From Phyto melanocephala (lineage: Eukaryota > Arthropoda > Insecta > Diptera > Rhinophoridae): a stretch of DNA of 64,000 nt. The notes beneath the pieces were generated by a model. It was not told the DNA's origin and made no database searches. It saw only the letters and a list, made by a program, of their open reading frames with translations. The translations under genes and the position numbers were made by a program. The DNA is taken from positions 114,055,128 through 114,119,127 of the forward strand of contig OW799234.1 in NCBI GenBank assembly GCA_941918925.1, given 5' to 3'. Of the stretch, positions 22,510-34,100 are shown piece by piece (position 1 is the first letter of the stretch; each line of letters starts with the position of its first letter).

Positions 22510-23141
22510 TTTATGTATATAAAAGTGTGTGTGTGTTAGCTATAGACTCCGAAACAGTAAAGCCCATCGGACTCAAACTTTCGCAAGTTGTTGTACACAT
22601 TCCAGGGAGTGTTTATGGGTGGTAAAAAGTTGCCGGGGCCACGCCCATAAGTTATCATTTTTAGCTACTTGCACAAGATCGATTTTTCTAAAACTTTGAA
22701 CACATATTAAGCTGTTATGACTATACAGTTTCGTGATTAGAAAAGTGGGCAGTGCCACCCCCATTAAAAATAAGTTATTATTTTCAGCTATTTCCACGCA
22801 TTCCGATTTGTCTTTCAACTTCAAGCGACTACAGTTTCGAGTTCGCCTTGCCTTCGCTAATACCATTAACAAAGCACAAGAACAATCTCTGCGTATTGCA
22901 GGATTGAATTTGAAAAAATCATTCTTTTCAAATGGCCAGCTGTACCTCGCATGCTCCAGAGTGGGAACAACAAAAAAAAATTTTTTCACTTTTACAGCAA
23001 ATGGAGGAACCAAAAAAATTTGTATACCCACTTGCATTACAATAAAAATCAATAAAATATTATTTTTAATATATTCAATTAAAATTCAGAATGCATTTTT
23101 ATTCATTAAGTGGCGTATCAACGCGCGCCGGACTTGGCTAG
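22510..23141 (+). mobile_element. Helitron with helicase tail
   Basis: The 3' end is complete: CAACGCGCGCCGGACTTGG followed by CTAG at 23138 and then T. The 5' end matches the family (TATATAAAAGTGTGTG, then TTAGCTATAGACTC) but its TC has become TT. It has two copies of the family's CACGCCC unit and, unlike the other copies here, coding sequence for the end of a helicase. Confidence 0.85.
22800..23045 (+). pseudogene. Helitron Pif1-like helicase, C-terminal fragment
   Basis: The frame reads NFKRLQFRVRLAFANTINKA, EQSLRIAGLNL and GQLYLACSRVGTTKK. This matches the last helicase motifs of Pif1/Helitron RepHel proteins (..AFA.TINKAQGQSL.., ..LYVA.SRV..). The glycine of the AQGQSL motif is E here. 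It sits just before the element's 3' end, as in autonomous Helitrons; everything upstream is missing. Confidence 0.85.
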
Positions 23142-23159
23142 TATGTAATATACATTAGA

Positions 23160-23760
23160 CTGTGCAATTTAGATTTTTGATTGCCAAACCGAAGCAGACC
23201 ACAACGATTTCCCTTAATCGTCAGCATGTCCTTTAAATTAAGGTCATTCATAGCATTCACACTTAATGTGTTCCTGCCCTAATGAATCCATTGGCAGTGC
23301 TGAACATTTAAATACTACATGCGCTGCTATCTTACCGTTTTCAGGTGCATTCTACCAATCCTCGATTTGCATCTATTTCAGATGATATTTTAAGTTACCG
23401 TGTGCCGTAGTAACCAACTCAGTTATTCTGTTAATGAAATCAAGTATCTTTACTGCACCCCTACTACGATGACCTTTTAGCAAAATCCGAGCCTGTCTAT
23501 AAGTTATTCCCTTCATTCATCTTTGCAGGCTTAGAAAGCTTACCCATTGAAAGAAACAACTCTGAGTTCTGTTCCATGGAATGTTGCCGCTGATATGCTC
23601 CTTAAAAGTTTGTCGTCCAATTTATTCCCAGCTATGCCGACGTGTTCCAAAACCCAAACCCAAATCAGCGTTACCCCATTTGTAGAAGCTCACAAATACA
23701 TTGAAGTTCCAACGACGAGTTCATTTCTATCTGCCAGACGCATTTTGTAATCAAGTGCAA
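23160..23760 (-). pseudogene. LINE relic: RNase H and cysteine-motif region
   Basis: On the minus strand, about 23600-23690 reads VTLIWVWVLEHVGIAGNKLD, a decayed form of the RNase H block (WVPGH.GI.GNE.AD) of insect non-LTR retrotransposons. Further on (lower coordinates) are LKYHLK.MQIE and AHVVFKCSALP, the usual C-terminal tail with its His/Cys motif. Many stops; no 5' part. Confidence 0.65.
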
Positions 23761-24142
23761 TGATAATTACCTTCCATTGTAATTAACATTATTTTAGGTA
23801 ACGGTACCAAACAGTACACTTTGCATCGGATGCCACAGCACGAGTGCCGGATTTAAATTTGCCACCATTTTGTTTATAGGGGTTGATGGGACTTTTTTTG
23901 TTCGGCAGTTGTCACGAAAGGACCACGTGTTTTAATAATATGGAGAAATATTTAAGCGAACAATGTCGAATTATAGATAAGGTGAAAGTAAATTTTGCGG
24001 TCACAACTATGCCCTAAATAAATCTACAATGAGCATTAAATTAAAAAATTTGGGTGCAAAATTACGCTGTTGAATCACAAGACCATTGTTTGTCTTCGTC
24101 CTTGTAGATTACATGAAAATATAGTCCAGAATCCAGAAACTT

Positions 24143-25182
24143 TAATACGGCCATGCCGAATCTAATACCCTTCACCATCGGTGACTAGACTAGATTTCAT
24201 ATTATACGCCATTTTTATCTATTACTTTCAACGCAAGCTTTGATTTTGAATTTTGGCATAGTTAACTGTATTCTACTAGTCAAGCCATTTCGTTTGATAC
24301 CCATATTAATGGAGTTAAAAAAAAAAAAATTCCGACACATTGTTTTAGACTCCTTGATTTGATTTAACACTTTTTAAAATAATTTACTGTATTGAAAAGT
24401 TCAAGACCTTTTATTTGATACCAATATTGTGGGGGTTGAAAAGGGCCGTTATTACTATATTTTATCCATATAGCCGCCATTTTATTTAGGACGCCATCTT
24501 GTTTTTCATAACCTAGTGTGTTTTACTGGGAAAGTCTCTTTATTTGATATCAATATTGAGGGGGTTTAAGCAGTTAAATTTTGAAATACCAGATTCGACC
24601 TTTACATAAATGTATTGTCCGCCATTTTGTAGTGGCGGCGATCATGGATTTTATTATATTAATTTGATATACATATAGACTTCCTCAATTGTCTAGAAGC
24701 TGAAAAAAAATCGATTTTTATTTGTAAATTCTGAAAACATATATTTTTCCAAAAAAAATATTGCCTTTATATTTACCGATTAGCAGCCGATTTGTTTAAA
24801 ATTTTTCACGTACAAATATTCCTAAAGGCATATTATATCTAAACATAGTAAACATAGTAAGGTACCTGGGCTAAAAAACGTTAATTTTTGTAAAAGTTAT
24901 GGGGCTATTGTCCTGAATTTTAATAGCGATTCATTATCGGATAGTTCCAAGATACTACATACAGGTGTGATAACATGTGGTTGCTTCTAATAGTTGATTT
25001 CAACCAACACACGGACATGGCTCAATCGACTCATTAATTCATAAGCTTTTCGAAAATATAAAAATACTTGTATATGGGATCGGAAATGAATGTGGGAAAA
25101 ATTATGAACGGAATGACAAATACATATAGATACACATGCATACGTAATATACACTTGGGCACCACAGGCGAAGGGTATAATT
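24143..25182 (-). repeat. TATACCC-family repeat, long variant, full length
   Basis: Right terminus GGCCATGCCGAATCTAATAC at the low end and left terminus near 25182 (TATACCCTTCGCC on the minus strand). The interior has the 'gccattttt' blocks (about 24205, 24475, 24490 and 24610) that match 'aaaatggcg' blocks at 300-560. At about 1040 bp it is the longest complete copy in the window. Confidence 0.8.
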
Positions 25183-26088
25183 AAGTGTCCTTATCATTTT
25201 AACGCGCATTATGTGTATCTTGATTAAATAACAAATTAGTATGTGTAAGTATGTGTAGTAGGTGTGTTAAAATAATGTATAAATGTGTATGCATCTTTAA
25301 GTAGTATTTTTGTTTTAAATCTGTTTTTTAAAATCGTTATTAAATTTAACTAAAAAATATTTGTTCAATTTGAATTTTCTTTGTTGTGCAAAATACAACA
25401 TATTTCTTGTGTTTTTCGTTATTTTTCTTTAATTATTAATAAGTACATAAGTTATTTTGATTTATTTTTTTTTAAATTATTACATGTACATATATATTTG
25501 TAAGATTTTTTGTTGTGTTTTTTATTTTTATTTTAGTTTAATTATAAAATCAGTCTCAATACAAGCCATCTTAATAAAGTTTATTTTTTGTATTTTTTAT
25601 TTATTATTTTTGCCTAACAATTTAATATTAATATTTTCTTTATTTTTAACCTAAATTAAGTTTAATTTAATGGTTAGCTTTTCTTATAAATCTTTGTTTG
25701 TTGTTGTTGGTTTTCTTTTTGTATGTGAGAGCAACTTAAGATTTTTGCTTTACTTTCATTTGTTTATCGATGGGTTCTTAAGCAGTAAGTTATTATTAAT
25801 AATTATTATTTTTTAGTTTTTTGTTATTTTTGTTTGAAATTAGTGCTACTGGCTTTTTGAAATATTGTGCTTTTATTTTATTTTTTACTTTCTTCACTAA
25901 TTTTCTAAGATATTGCTTTTTGTATAAAGTTCTTAATGGCGGTTTGTTATTTTGAAGAGATTTTTATGTGAGAGCGTGTGTTTGTTTCCTTTTAAGGTAA
26001 ACATTTTTAGACTTTATGTATCGTGTTAGATGGTAGTTATTCGACCTGTGAACTGAAAGTTTTGTTTAAATTATATATTAAGATTATA
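25183..26088. other. T-rich intergenic DNA, no gene seen
   Basis: Strong T bias on the plus strand and no open frame of note. It could be part of a long 3' region of the minus-strand gene, but nothing in the sequence demands it. Confidence 0.4.
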
Positions 26089-26462
26089 CCTGCGGCAATA
26101 AGAAAAAACTACTTATGTCTGTTTTTATAGTTTTTTAGGGAAGCACTCTTAAATTTATGATTTGATTTTTAATAATTGATTCCCTATTCCATATTATATA
26201 AATTCTGCTCTTTATAAATTAAAGAGCATATTGACATTCGTATATTTAGCTAAATTATAAGTTCAAAGTTATTATTATTCCAAATGATATCAGTATTTGA
26301 AAAGATATAGGCAATACGTTTTTATGCTACAACTTTCTGTGCAATTGTCTAAACTAGTTGAAAATTTTCCAGAGGGTAGTCTTGAATTCCGGAATTGCAA
26401 CGATGTGGTTACCTCAATTTTAGCTTATGTCGATTTAAGCAGTTTTTTCTTTTCGACACAGG
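26089..26462 (+). mobile_element. MITE, complete copy (CCTG..CAGG ends)
   Basis: Left end CCTGCGGCAATAAGAAAAAA and right end on the other strand CCTGTGTCGAAAAGAAAAAA are inverted repeats of about 31 bp. They are flanked by TA on both sides (26087-26088 and 26463-26464). Size 374 bp, non-coding. A second copy at 48980-50208 is interrupted by a Helitron and a fragment lies at 17408-17463. The internal open frame at 26297-26497 is shared DNA of this family, not a gene. Confidence 0.85.
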
Positions 26463-27050
26463 TATACCTAAAAATTGTATATATTATTAACATTTAAAAG
26501 CAATAAATGCATTTTTTAAACCAAATAAATTTTTTTGCAAAACTTCTATTGTAAAGAAGTAGTCGAATATTGAGTTTTTGTGATGATTTTTAATTTCATT
26601 TTTCTACAATTATTGTGAGTGATAGGTTTGTGGTTTTTGAATTTTTTGTTTTCTCTTTTATTTTCCTTTTGTTATTGAAATATTCAATGAAATTAGGATT
26701 TTTTTGTTTTAAATAACGAACACAGCGCAAATTGTTGAGCACACCACTTTTATTTTATTTTCTGTTTAGTTACATACTAAAAAAAAATATTAAACTATTC
26801 TGAATATCTACATATTTTCTTTAATGATTATGCGAACGCTACATGTACAAAAGGACACAATTACAAAATTTGACGTAAGAAGTGTTTTAAAATATAGTTA
26901 TTAGTTAATTAGTTAAAATTCCTGATTAAGGTTTGTAACCACTAAAGTCGAACATCTAGTCAATAAAATGGCCGGAATATGAATACTTTTTAAAATAATA
27001 ATTAATTTAATGGAACTCATGTTTATAGATTGGTTTTCGAACTTAGAATA

Positions 27051-27072
27051 TTAGGTTAGGTTAGGTTAGGTT
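27051..27072 (-). repeat. TTAGG/CCTAA tail of the LINE
   Basis: Four TTAGG units (CCTAA on the element strand) at the 3' terminus of the LINE. The first TTA overlaps the target duplication. Confidence 0.85.
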
Positions 27073-27506
27073 GAAAAGGAGGGGTATAAAAGCCCAAACC
27101 CATGACAGGTATACACCTATGCCCAGTTGGCATGTTGTGCGCTCCATGTGGAAAACGGAATTCCCAAACAAAAAACCATAAACATAATTTCCCATAAATA
27201 TCGGACTAGTCCAAGAAACCAGTCCCCTCAATGTAACGCCTTATGGATCTCCAGTTCGAGTTCCCCAGGTATTCCAAGTTCGGCATATTATCTACTGTAA
27301 AATTTTCGCGTCTAATATGCCCAAACGCAGGACAATGACAGAGGTAGTGTACCAGGGTCTCATCCTCTTCCTCACAAGCTCTACATGTCGTCTCCTCAGA
27401 TAATCCCATGCGTGCTAAATGAGTTCTCAACTCCGTATGACCTGTAATTACACCGGTTAATTTCCTAAGTGTAGGTCTACTTAGTCTCAAAATCTCCTTT
27501 GATTTC
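27054..27506 (-). mobile_element. 5'-truncated LINE 3' end with target duplication
   Basis: A 12-bp duplication, CTTAGAATATTA, lies at 27042-27053 and 27507-27518 and exactly brackets the insert. Read on the minus strand, the insert opens inside the last coding part of a Jockey-like ORF2, continues through a short 3' UTR and ends in CCTAA repeats. Severe 5' truncation with a perfect duplication is the normal product of target-primed reverse transcription. Confidence 0.9.
27206..27490 (-). pseudogene. C-terminus of LINE ORF2 (cysteine motif)
   Basis: 94 residues, with LTGVITGHTELRTHLARMGL then CRACEEEDETLVHYLCHCPA: the C-x2-C-x8-H-x4-C pattern found after the RNase H domain in Jockey/I-type non-LTR elements. 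It ends GTGFLD and stop. Open throughout, so the copy is fairly young, but it is only a fragment. Confidence 0.85.
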
Positions 27507-28034
27507 CTTAGAATATTAAGTTAATCAATAGAAAATGGTTTTATTCCTGTAAATAAAACTTTTATAAACTTTGTACATACATACATACATTTATCCTGCC
27601 TTATTCTTAAAAAATTATTAAAGATTTATAACTAATTTTCTATGGAAATTTGATTTATAAGCCTCTTATAAAAGTGTTCTAATTTTTACTGATAAGACCG
27701 TTGAAATTTTAATATCAATTATTAAGAAATTCTCTCAGATGCACATCAACTAAGGAGTGAAATCGTAAAACTCTTAACACACCTTTTGCCCCTTAATTTT
27801 TTCGGAAGCAATATTTAATTTTGTATTGTTGAAAAATATGTCAGTTACAAATTTTAATGACTACCATGTTGATTTATTGTTAGTTTGATCAACATAAGTG
27901 ACGAAAAAGAATTACGATTTTATTATTATTAATTATTTTCAAGAAAATTAAAATTGATCTTACAAAAAATTTACCAATAAATTAAAGTAGTGTCGTTAAA
28001 GTGTTTTCAATATTCTTTAACATAATCTGGAGAA

Positions 28035-28330
28035 TTTAGCCATTGATAGGAAACCAGGTTTGCGTAGAAAAAATGGTCTACATGATATTGGAAGGGTCAA
28101 GAAAATTGAAAGCTTATTGAAAAAAGACCTATGGTTAGCTCAGTACTTTAAGTATTTGGTGCGAAGTGTTAAAGCCAATGCAGGTTTAAAAACATACACG
28201 GTCGAAAAATTTCCAGGCCAAACAATAAAAGGAAATGGAAAATAAATTTTATACAAAGATATTCATGTTATATAATAGACGATGAAACGCTTGTGCTGGC
28301 AGGATTTTTATTCATATCTTTATGCAGTGG
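28035..28330 (+). pseudogene. DD37E transposase relic
   Basis: LKTYTVEKFPG and, after a frameshift, SCYIIDDETLVLAGF align with LKSYKVQKVPD and ECCIMDDETYVLADF of the element at 6866. This is the region around the first catalytic D. The rest is missing. Confidence 0.6.
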
Positions 28331-28599
28331 GTATATGACATAAAAGGACATGGGCTTTTGACAGCATGATTTTATTCCAATTCTCCTTTAATACTGCTCT
28401 CCAATACCTTTCTTTTTTCCTTTTCATCATCTCGGAGCCGGGAGCAAAAGAAGGCTTCTCCTCTTATGTAACCGGCCTGGATGTAATAAAGATAGGTCAA
28501 ATGGGAGAAGTGAAGTGGGTTAAAGGTCTAAGAGGAAATCCAACATTTTTTCAGATTACCAAATAAATGTAATATACATACTTTAGGCTGAGGTATCGC

Positions 28600-29360
28600 C
28601 AATTAGGTCAGCGGTCATGCTGACTGAGGTATTATAAGATATTCCATAGGAATATTAGATTTTTTACCAAGAGCCAAGCAGCTTACATTTCTCTGACTGA
28701 TGTCTGACTCGAAATCAAAACTTGTTCATCACAGTCGGGAATCCTTAAATTAAATTAAGATGCATTCAAATATCAAACTTATATGGGTGCGGGGACATGG
28801 AATAAATTATGACAACATCATAGCTGATGGTCTTGCTGTATCACTTAATAATAAAATTATTGTAATATTTGATTGTAAACTTCGTATAGATGCGTATCTC
28901 TTTATATCGGCTCAGACAAGATGGATAAATAAATCAGGGTGTACTATGACCCTAGAATGGATCCTTAAATCCTCGATAGAAAAAAATTGACACTGCAGAT
29001 TTGACAATCATGCTAATGAACTACCTTATTATGACTTCTGTAAAAGTTGTCTTGATGCTGAGGATAAGGAGGAGAATATATATCACTTACATCGTCACTA
29101 GCAAATATCCAAAGGACTAGTTTCGGAGTCTAACAGAGGTAGTAACGCTAAGTTTTGCTGAAATCTTAAACTTTTTAGGACAGAATTGGGGAAGGATAAC
29201 TTTTCTGAAAACAATTGACAAACCAGATAAGGAAATCTCTTCTCTCTATTCTTTTCCATACTAATAGTTTAATGGATTTTCCTTAATTACTTACAGGTTT
29301 CACAAAAATAACAATGTAATGGACCCAAGTGAACTGTGCTAACAGCTGCCTGTTCTACCA
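28600..29360 (+). pseudogene. LINE relic: RNase H, cysteine motif and 3' UTR
   Basis: At about 28760, IKLIWVRGHGINYDNIIADG preserves the RNase H W-V-GH-GI-AD block. At about 29005, CRFDNHANELPYYDFCKSCL and DAEDKEENIYHLHRH recall the C-terminal Cys/His tail. At about 29290-29360, text of the type 'caggtttcac..gtgaactgtgcta' resembles the short 3' UTR of Jockey-like elements. Several stops. Confidence 0.55.
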
Positions 29361-30855
29361 CAACATAGAAAGGCAAGGACTATTAAGATAGAGAATTGGC
29401 CATTAAATAAAAAATATAGATCCCAGGAAGATTTAGTATCTTCACTCTAGGACTGGTAAATGCTACTACTTTTCATTACTCTATAATTGTAATGGATTTT
29501 TAAAATTTTAATTTTAATGAGGCCTTAAATATTTGCTTGCTCTTATTGACAAATCGACGTTCGCAAAGTATTGTGTTCTATACAGCAAAATAGAACAAAT
29601 TTCAATTTAAGTAAAACTTTTCAGGATCTTTCGATCTGTATATCGGTTTGCTTTTAGCTTTTTGAAATATTAGACCTCAACTTTGTGCTATACAACACTT
29701 TTGTAATAAAAAACTAAGCTTTAGACGCAATTTATCAAAAAAATATTTTGGTCATTGAGAACACATGTTTGCATTTTTAAAATAATCTTAAAAATACAAT
29801 TCTCAAAGTACCGAAAATTGTAATTACTCGGTACTCAGTAACGAATTACTGAATATTTTGCTAGCACTACTCCATTATTAAATAGATGGATTTTATTTCT
29901 AGCAAAATGGAATATGGACAATTGTGTTGAGTAAGTAGGGTTGCCAGGACATATTTTTGAAAGTAAAGTGTGTATCAATGGAAGTGGAGTTAGATAAAAA
30001 AATTGTACACATATGTAACATGAAAACGGTTGGAAAAAAACCTTGATAAAGTTCAAATAAAGAGATTTTTATCTGGGCACTGTAAAATGGGACAAATGTC
30101 AAACCATATACGTATTCGTTCTTAGTTCCAATTTTTTTTTGTTACTTTTATTTGTTGTCGGTTTATCCGGTCAACCGTAAATTTCTTACCGGCATTTGAA
30201 ACTGGGTACTTTAAGAATCTACTCCAGTGAAAATAATTTTTTTACACTTCTTACTAATAAAAATTTGTAATCGTTAATTAACTATTAAATATAAAATAAA
30301 TTAAAAAAATATTAAAGGAATTACTTACATAATTTCAATAATAGTGTAATATTAAATTTACAATGTATTTGCTATGTAATGTGCAATTATAAAAATTTCG
30401 TCACAACATTTAGTGGTAATTTAAAAAAATAATTTTTACTCATACAATAAAACAGCTACATACATACATGTTTATATTTATAAATTGTTTTTATTTACCC
30501 TAAAAAAGTGCTTCTTTATTCAAAAATAATTTAATTTAACTAGTAAATGACTAAAATTTAAAAATAAATTAAGTATCTTAAATGGAATGTAACACCCAGG
30601 AAAAGGAACATTTTAGAGAGTAAATAGAGAGAGAGAGAGAGAGAGGACTATATAGAGAAAGATCAATTCCATTACGTCAATGTGGGTGAGTTGTAAGTAT
30701 GTATGTGATTGTATGTGTGAAAGAGTATTAGTTGATCTTATTAACTAGAAACTTAATGTTTCGTTCTTATATTTATAAAAAAACGTTATCTAATTATTTA
30801 CAATTTACAATTTTCTATTTCTTAAACTATTACGGTTTTAGTTCTATTTTTTAAT
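29361..30855. other. Downstream flank of the minus-strand gene, including GA microsatellite
   Basis: Contains the 3' UTR of the minus-strand gene (extent unknown) and a GAGAGA run at about 30626-30645. TTTATT hexamers, AATAAA on the gene's strand, occur at several places, for example about 30490. No other gene seen. Confidence 0.5.
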
Positions 30856-31129
30856 TTAATCACTACTTAATTCATCTGCAATCAAATTACGATCCATGCC
30901 CTTCCAATTGCTGGAGTTTAATGCTGCCGCTGTTATACCATACGTTCCACTGGGAAGACGTTTCTGTCGACACAATGCCAAACGTGTTTTAGTGGGTGAA
31001 ATTGGTTGTAATAGCGGTGATGAGGGCTGTGGTGAATCCAGATCATCGGTGTTCTCTTCGGGACAACTGTCGGAAGGTGAGACAATACGTTCGCGGGTTT
31101 TTATAGATTTTTCTAAGCGTCTTAAGAAT
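30856..31129 (-). CDS. EGF/TM gene terminal exon
   Basis: Acceptor TTTAACAATTGCTTTGCAG; FLRRLEKSIKTRERIVSPSD continues the basic helix, followed by Ser/Pro-rich text and a C-terminus KGMDRNLIADELSSD with TAA at 30856-30858. The C-terminal sequence is not a PDZ ligand by the usual rule. Confidence 0.9.
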
Positions 31130-34100
31130 CTGCAAAGCAATTGTTAAAAAAAAATTCTGTTAAAATCCGCCATTAAACAATCTTAGGTATTGATTTTCTG
31201 TTCAAAACTAAAGCCAATGAAGTCATAATTAAATATATATTATTTATTAAATAATAAAACTTAAATTGGTAGGACTTTAAATGACATATTCAACTGACCT
31301 TATTTGATTACCGATTGCTCTTAAGCGATTTATTTTACTCTTAGGTCTGGCTGTTTCATCTTCTTTAATAATGCTTGGTGAAATGCGCCTTAAAATAGTC
31401 TAAAGAAATATTGGTAAACTTAAATATATAAAAAAATTAATAATTATCTAAAATCAATTACATCAGCCACTTCATCTTCGCTAATGCTCTCTTGTTTCCG
31501 TGGTCTCTTATCACGGTTGGGCGAATTGAGACCTTAAATCAAAGGAATAACTCAATTTAACGTTCTAAGGAGTTAATTAATAATGTTGAAACTTACGCCT
31601 AGATAAAGGTCTCGCAGTCAACTCTTTTGTTGAATTTAAACTTTCCGAAGACGATGAACTACTCGCCACCGGATGGCGATTGAGTAAACGTCTTTTAGGA
31701 CTTTTGCGAGTAGTTACGGTAACGGCAGGGCATGGATGGTGATGTGAATGGCAATGCTTGTTGCAAACATGATTTATACTACTAGGCGTCGATAAAGTAT
31801 TCAACGACTCTTTGGATGGCATGTCCAATTGTTGCTTCGTGGGCGATTGAGTCGATGAGCACTTGGAGGATTTGCGTTCCCGTTTCTTACTGCTACTGCG
31901 GCGTTGATGTGAAAACGTATGCATTGATGTGCCTTTGCCATCGGACGATGGAAAATCGTATAGACCGTCCGAGTCCGTAAATGGCAGTTGATCTTTGCGC
32001 CCGTAGAAATGAGGCGAGAAACGCCCTATGCTAGCTCTCTCACTTAAGGGACTTTCAGAACGTGAGGAAACTGGTGATAGGGTCTTGTCACCGCTACCAT
32101 CGATTTGTATCACAATAGAAGGCAGTTGTAGTTGTGCCATTTGTGGGCAAAAGTTGGTATTAAGCAAGTTGCTTCCACACAACAGTGGCGCTGTAGTTGA
32201 GGTCAGGGTTGACGTAGACGGCTCATCGACTTCGATCAGTATTTCATCGTCTAGAAACATATCAAAGCGACGTGAACTTAAGCGGGTGTCATCCAACTTT
32301 TCATCAACGTGATCTGTGCCTATTCCCTCGTCATTGGACTCAATTAGAATGTCATCGGAAAAAGTTTCTGAATCGGAACGTGGGCGATGTGCATGTAAGC
32401 GATCAATATTTGCTGCTGTTGAGGCACCAGCACATTTACCATTGCTTATGTTTTCTTTACAGCTGGGCAGTACTGAAGACTTGCGGCGATTTAAAAGGTT
32501 TACATGTAAAGAGAGACCTGGTCCCGAGTGACCGCTGCCCGGCTCATCCATTTCATTTGGATATAAAGGATTGCTAGAGCCGCAACGGCTTGGTCCCGGA
32601 CTAGCCATGCTCGAGTAACCCGATGAGCTTAAATTACTCTCAGATATGGTACGATCCGCTCGAGTACATATGGCAAACGGACTGAGATAACACATACCCA
32701 CAGGATTTGGTGGCATTAAGCCTCCACTGCCACCAGTTTTTGGAGCAGGTGACAACGGTTCGGCATCCGATTCCAGTTCGCTCATATTTGTTGTTACCGT
32801 TATCGTAGGCGGTGCAAAAGGGAACTCCAAAGAAGTTGGTTTCTCAAATTGTTTTAAGAGCCTACAATTAGAGTTATTTTTTTTAAATACTTTAATGCAG
32901 TTCAAAATACATTATATGCAAGCTCTGATACTTTATAGGCTAAAAGTGTAAAATTATAGAATTTTTTTTCTTAAATTTTTTTTTTACAAATAAATATTAA
33001 ACATAACATTATATACAAAGAGGAAACACAACATGTTGTAAGTTCATATGTATGCAGTAAGTTTGTAAGTATTTTGTCAAAATATTTCATCTAGGCTCTA
33101 CGAGGGCATGTATGAAGCTACAAATTTCTAAATACATACTAAAGAAAAGAATAGACAATAACACAAATTAAATATATAATATTAACATTTGTATGAAAAC
33201 ATAAAAGAATTCAGGCGATTTCTACCCAGTACATTTGAACTTTCTTAAAACAGTTCTACAATACTTCTTGTTGTAACAAAACTCGAAATGATGTAAATAA
33301 AAAAAGAAAATTTAACAAATGAATAAAATTTTCTTTAAATAGTTAACTAAACTAATGAAAAGCTGTTCATAAGTAGTTTTCTGAGCGCCATACAAAACAA
33401 CCTAGAGTTGTGTACAGGTAACAGTAGTAGTAACAGTAAGTAAATGTGTGTTGGTACCATTGTGTCTCTACTTGTATACCTTTTTTGTTGTTGTTTATTT
33501 GGAAACATAAAACTGGTTTCACCTATACTGGCTCGTTGTGGTGGTGGCGATCCCGGAAATATAATCATCGGATGACGATTCTTTGTTGGACTTGGTTGTT
33601 CTACGGTCAGTGTGGGTATAATTAAATCTCTGGGTCTGGCTTGTTTTTCATCTGGCGTGGGAGGTTCTATGTCTATGGTAATAGCAGGTGTTTGCATGGG
33701 AGCGGCTGCAAGGGCTGGTGTGAAACTCAGCTTTGGTATTTTGTAGCTGATGCCATCCGTAGGCTTCCTCGAGTTAGCCATTGATGTTGTGGTGGTGTCG
33801 GTTGGTGTTGTCTCCACATCCGTATCAAGTAGACGGGATTTTTCACGTTCCAGACCAATCCTTAGTTTTTCCTTTGAAAGAGACATTAAAAGTAAGAAAA
33901 ATTCAGGCATCAGATTTTGAAAATACAATAATAAAAAGTATTTTCAGAAAACAAGTGTATTTATAATGTTAAAGCATTTGTGTCGCTAACTATTATATGT
34001 AACTAGCTTTTTGAAAGGATTTTTGCAAAAAACTTTAAACTAAATAATTATCAACAAAATCATTCATTCATTGCCTTTCAACTGAACCATCTTCGTATCT

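Noticed and set aside
22573..23052. 159-codon minus-strand frame across the Helitron
   Set aside because: The opposite strand carries recognisable helicase motifs and the unit repeats; similar minus-strand frames occur in the other Helitron copies because the repeat unit has no stop in that phase.
26297..26497. 66-codon frame resembling a small gene, with a similar sequence at 49 kb
   Set aside because: The similarity extends through a whole MITE with terminal inverted repeats, so the shared text is repeat DNA.
31577..32905. 442-codon frame as a stand-alone single-exon gene
   Set aside because: It is an internal exon: an acceptor at 32862 and a donor at 31596 fit both neighbours in phase, and the frame extensions beyond them are intron.
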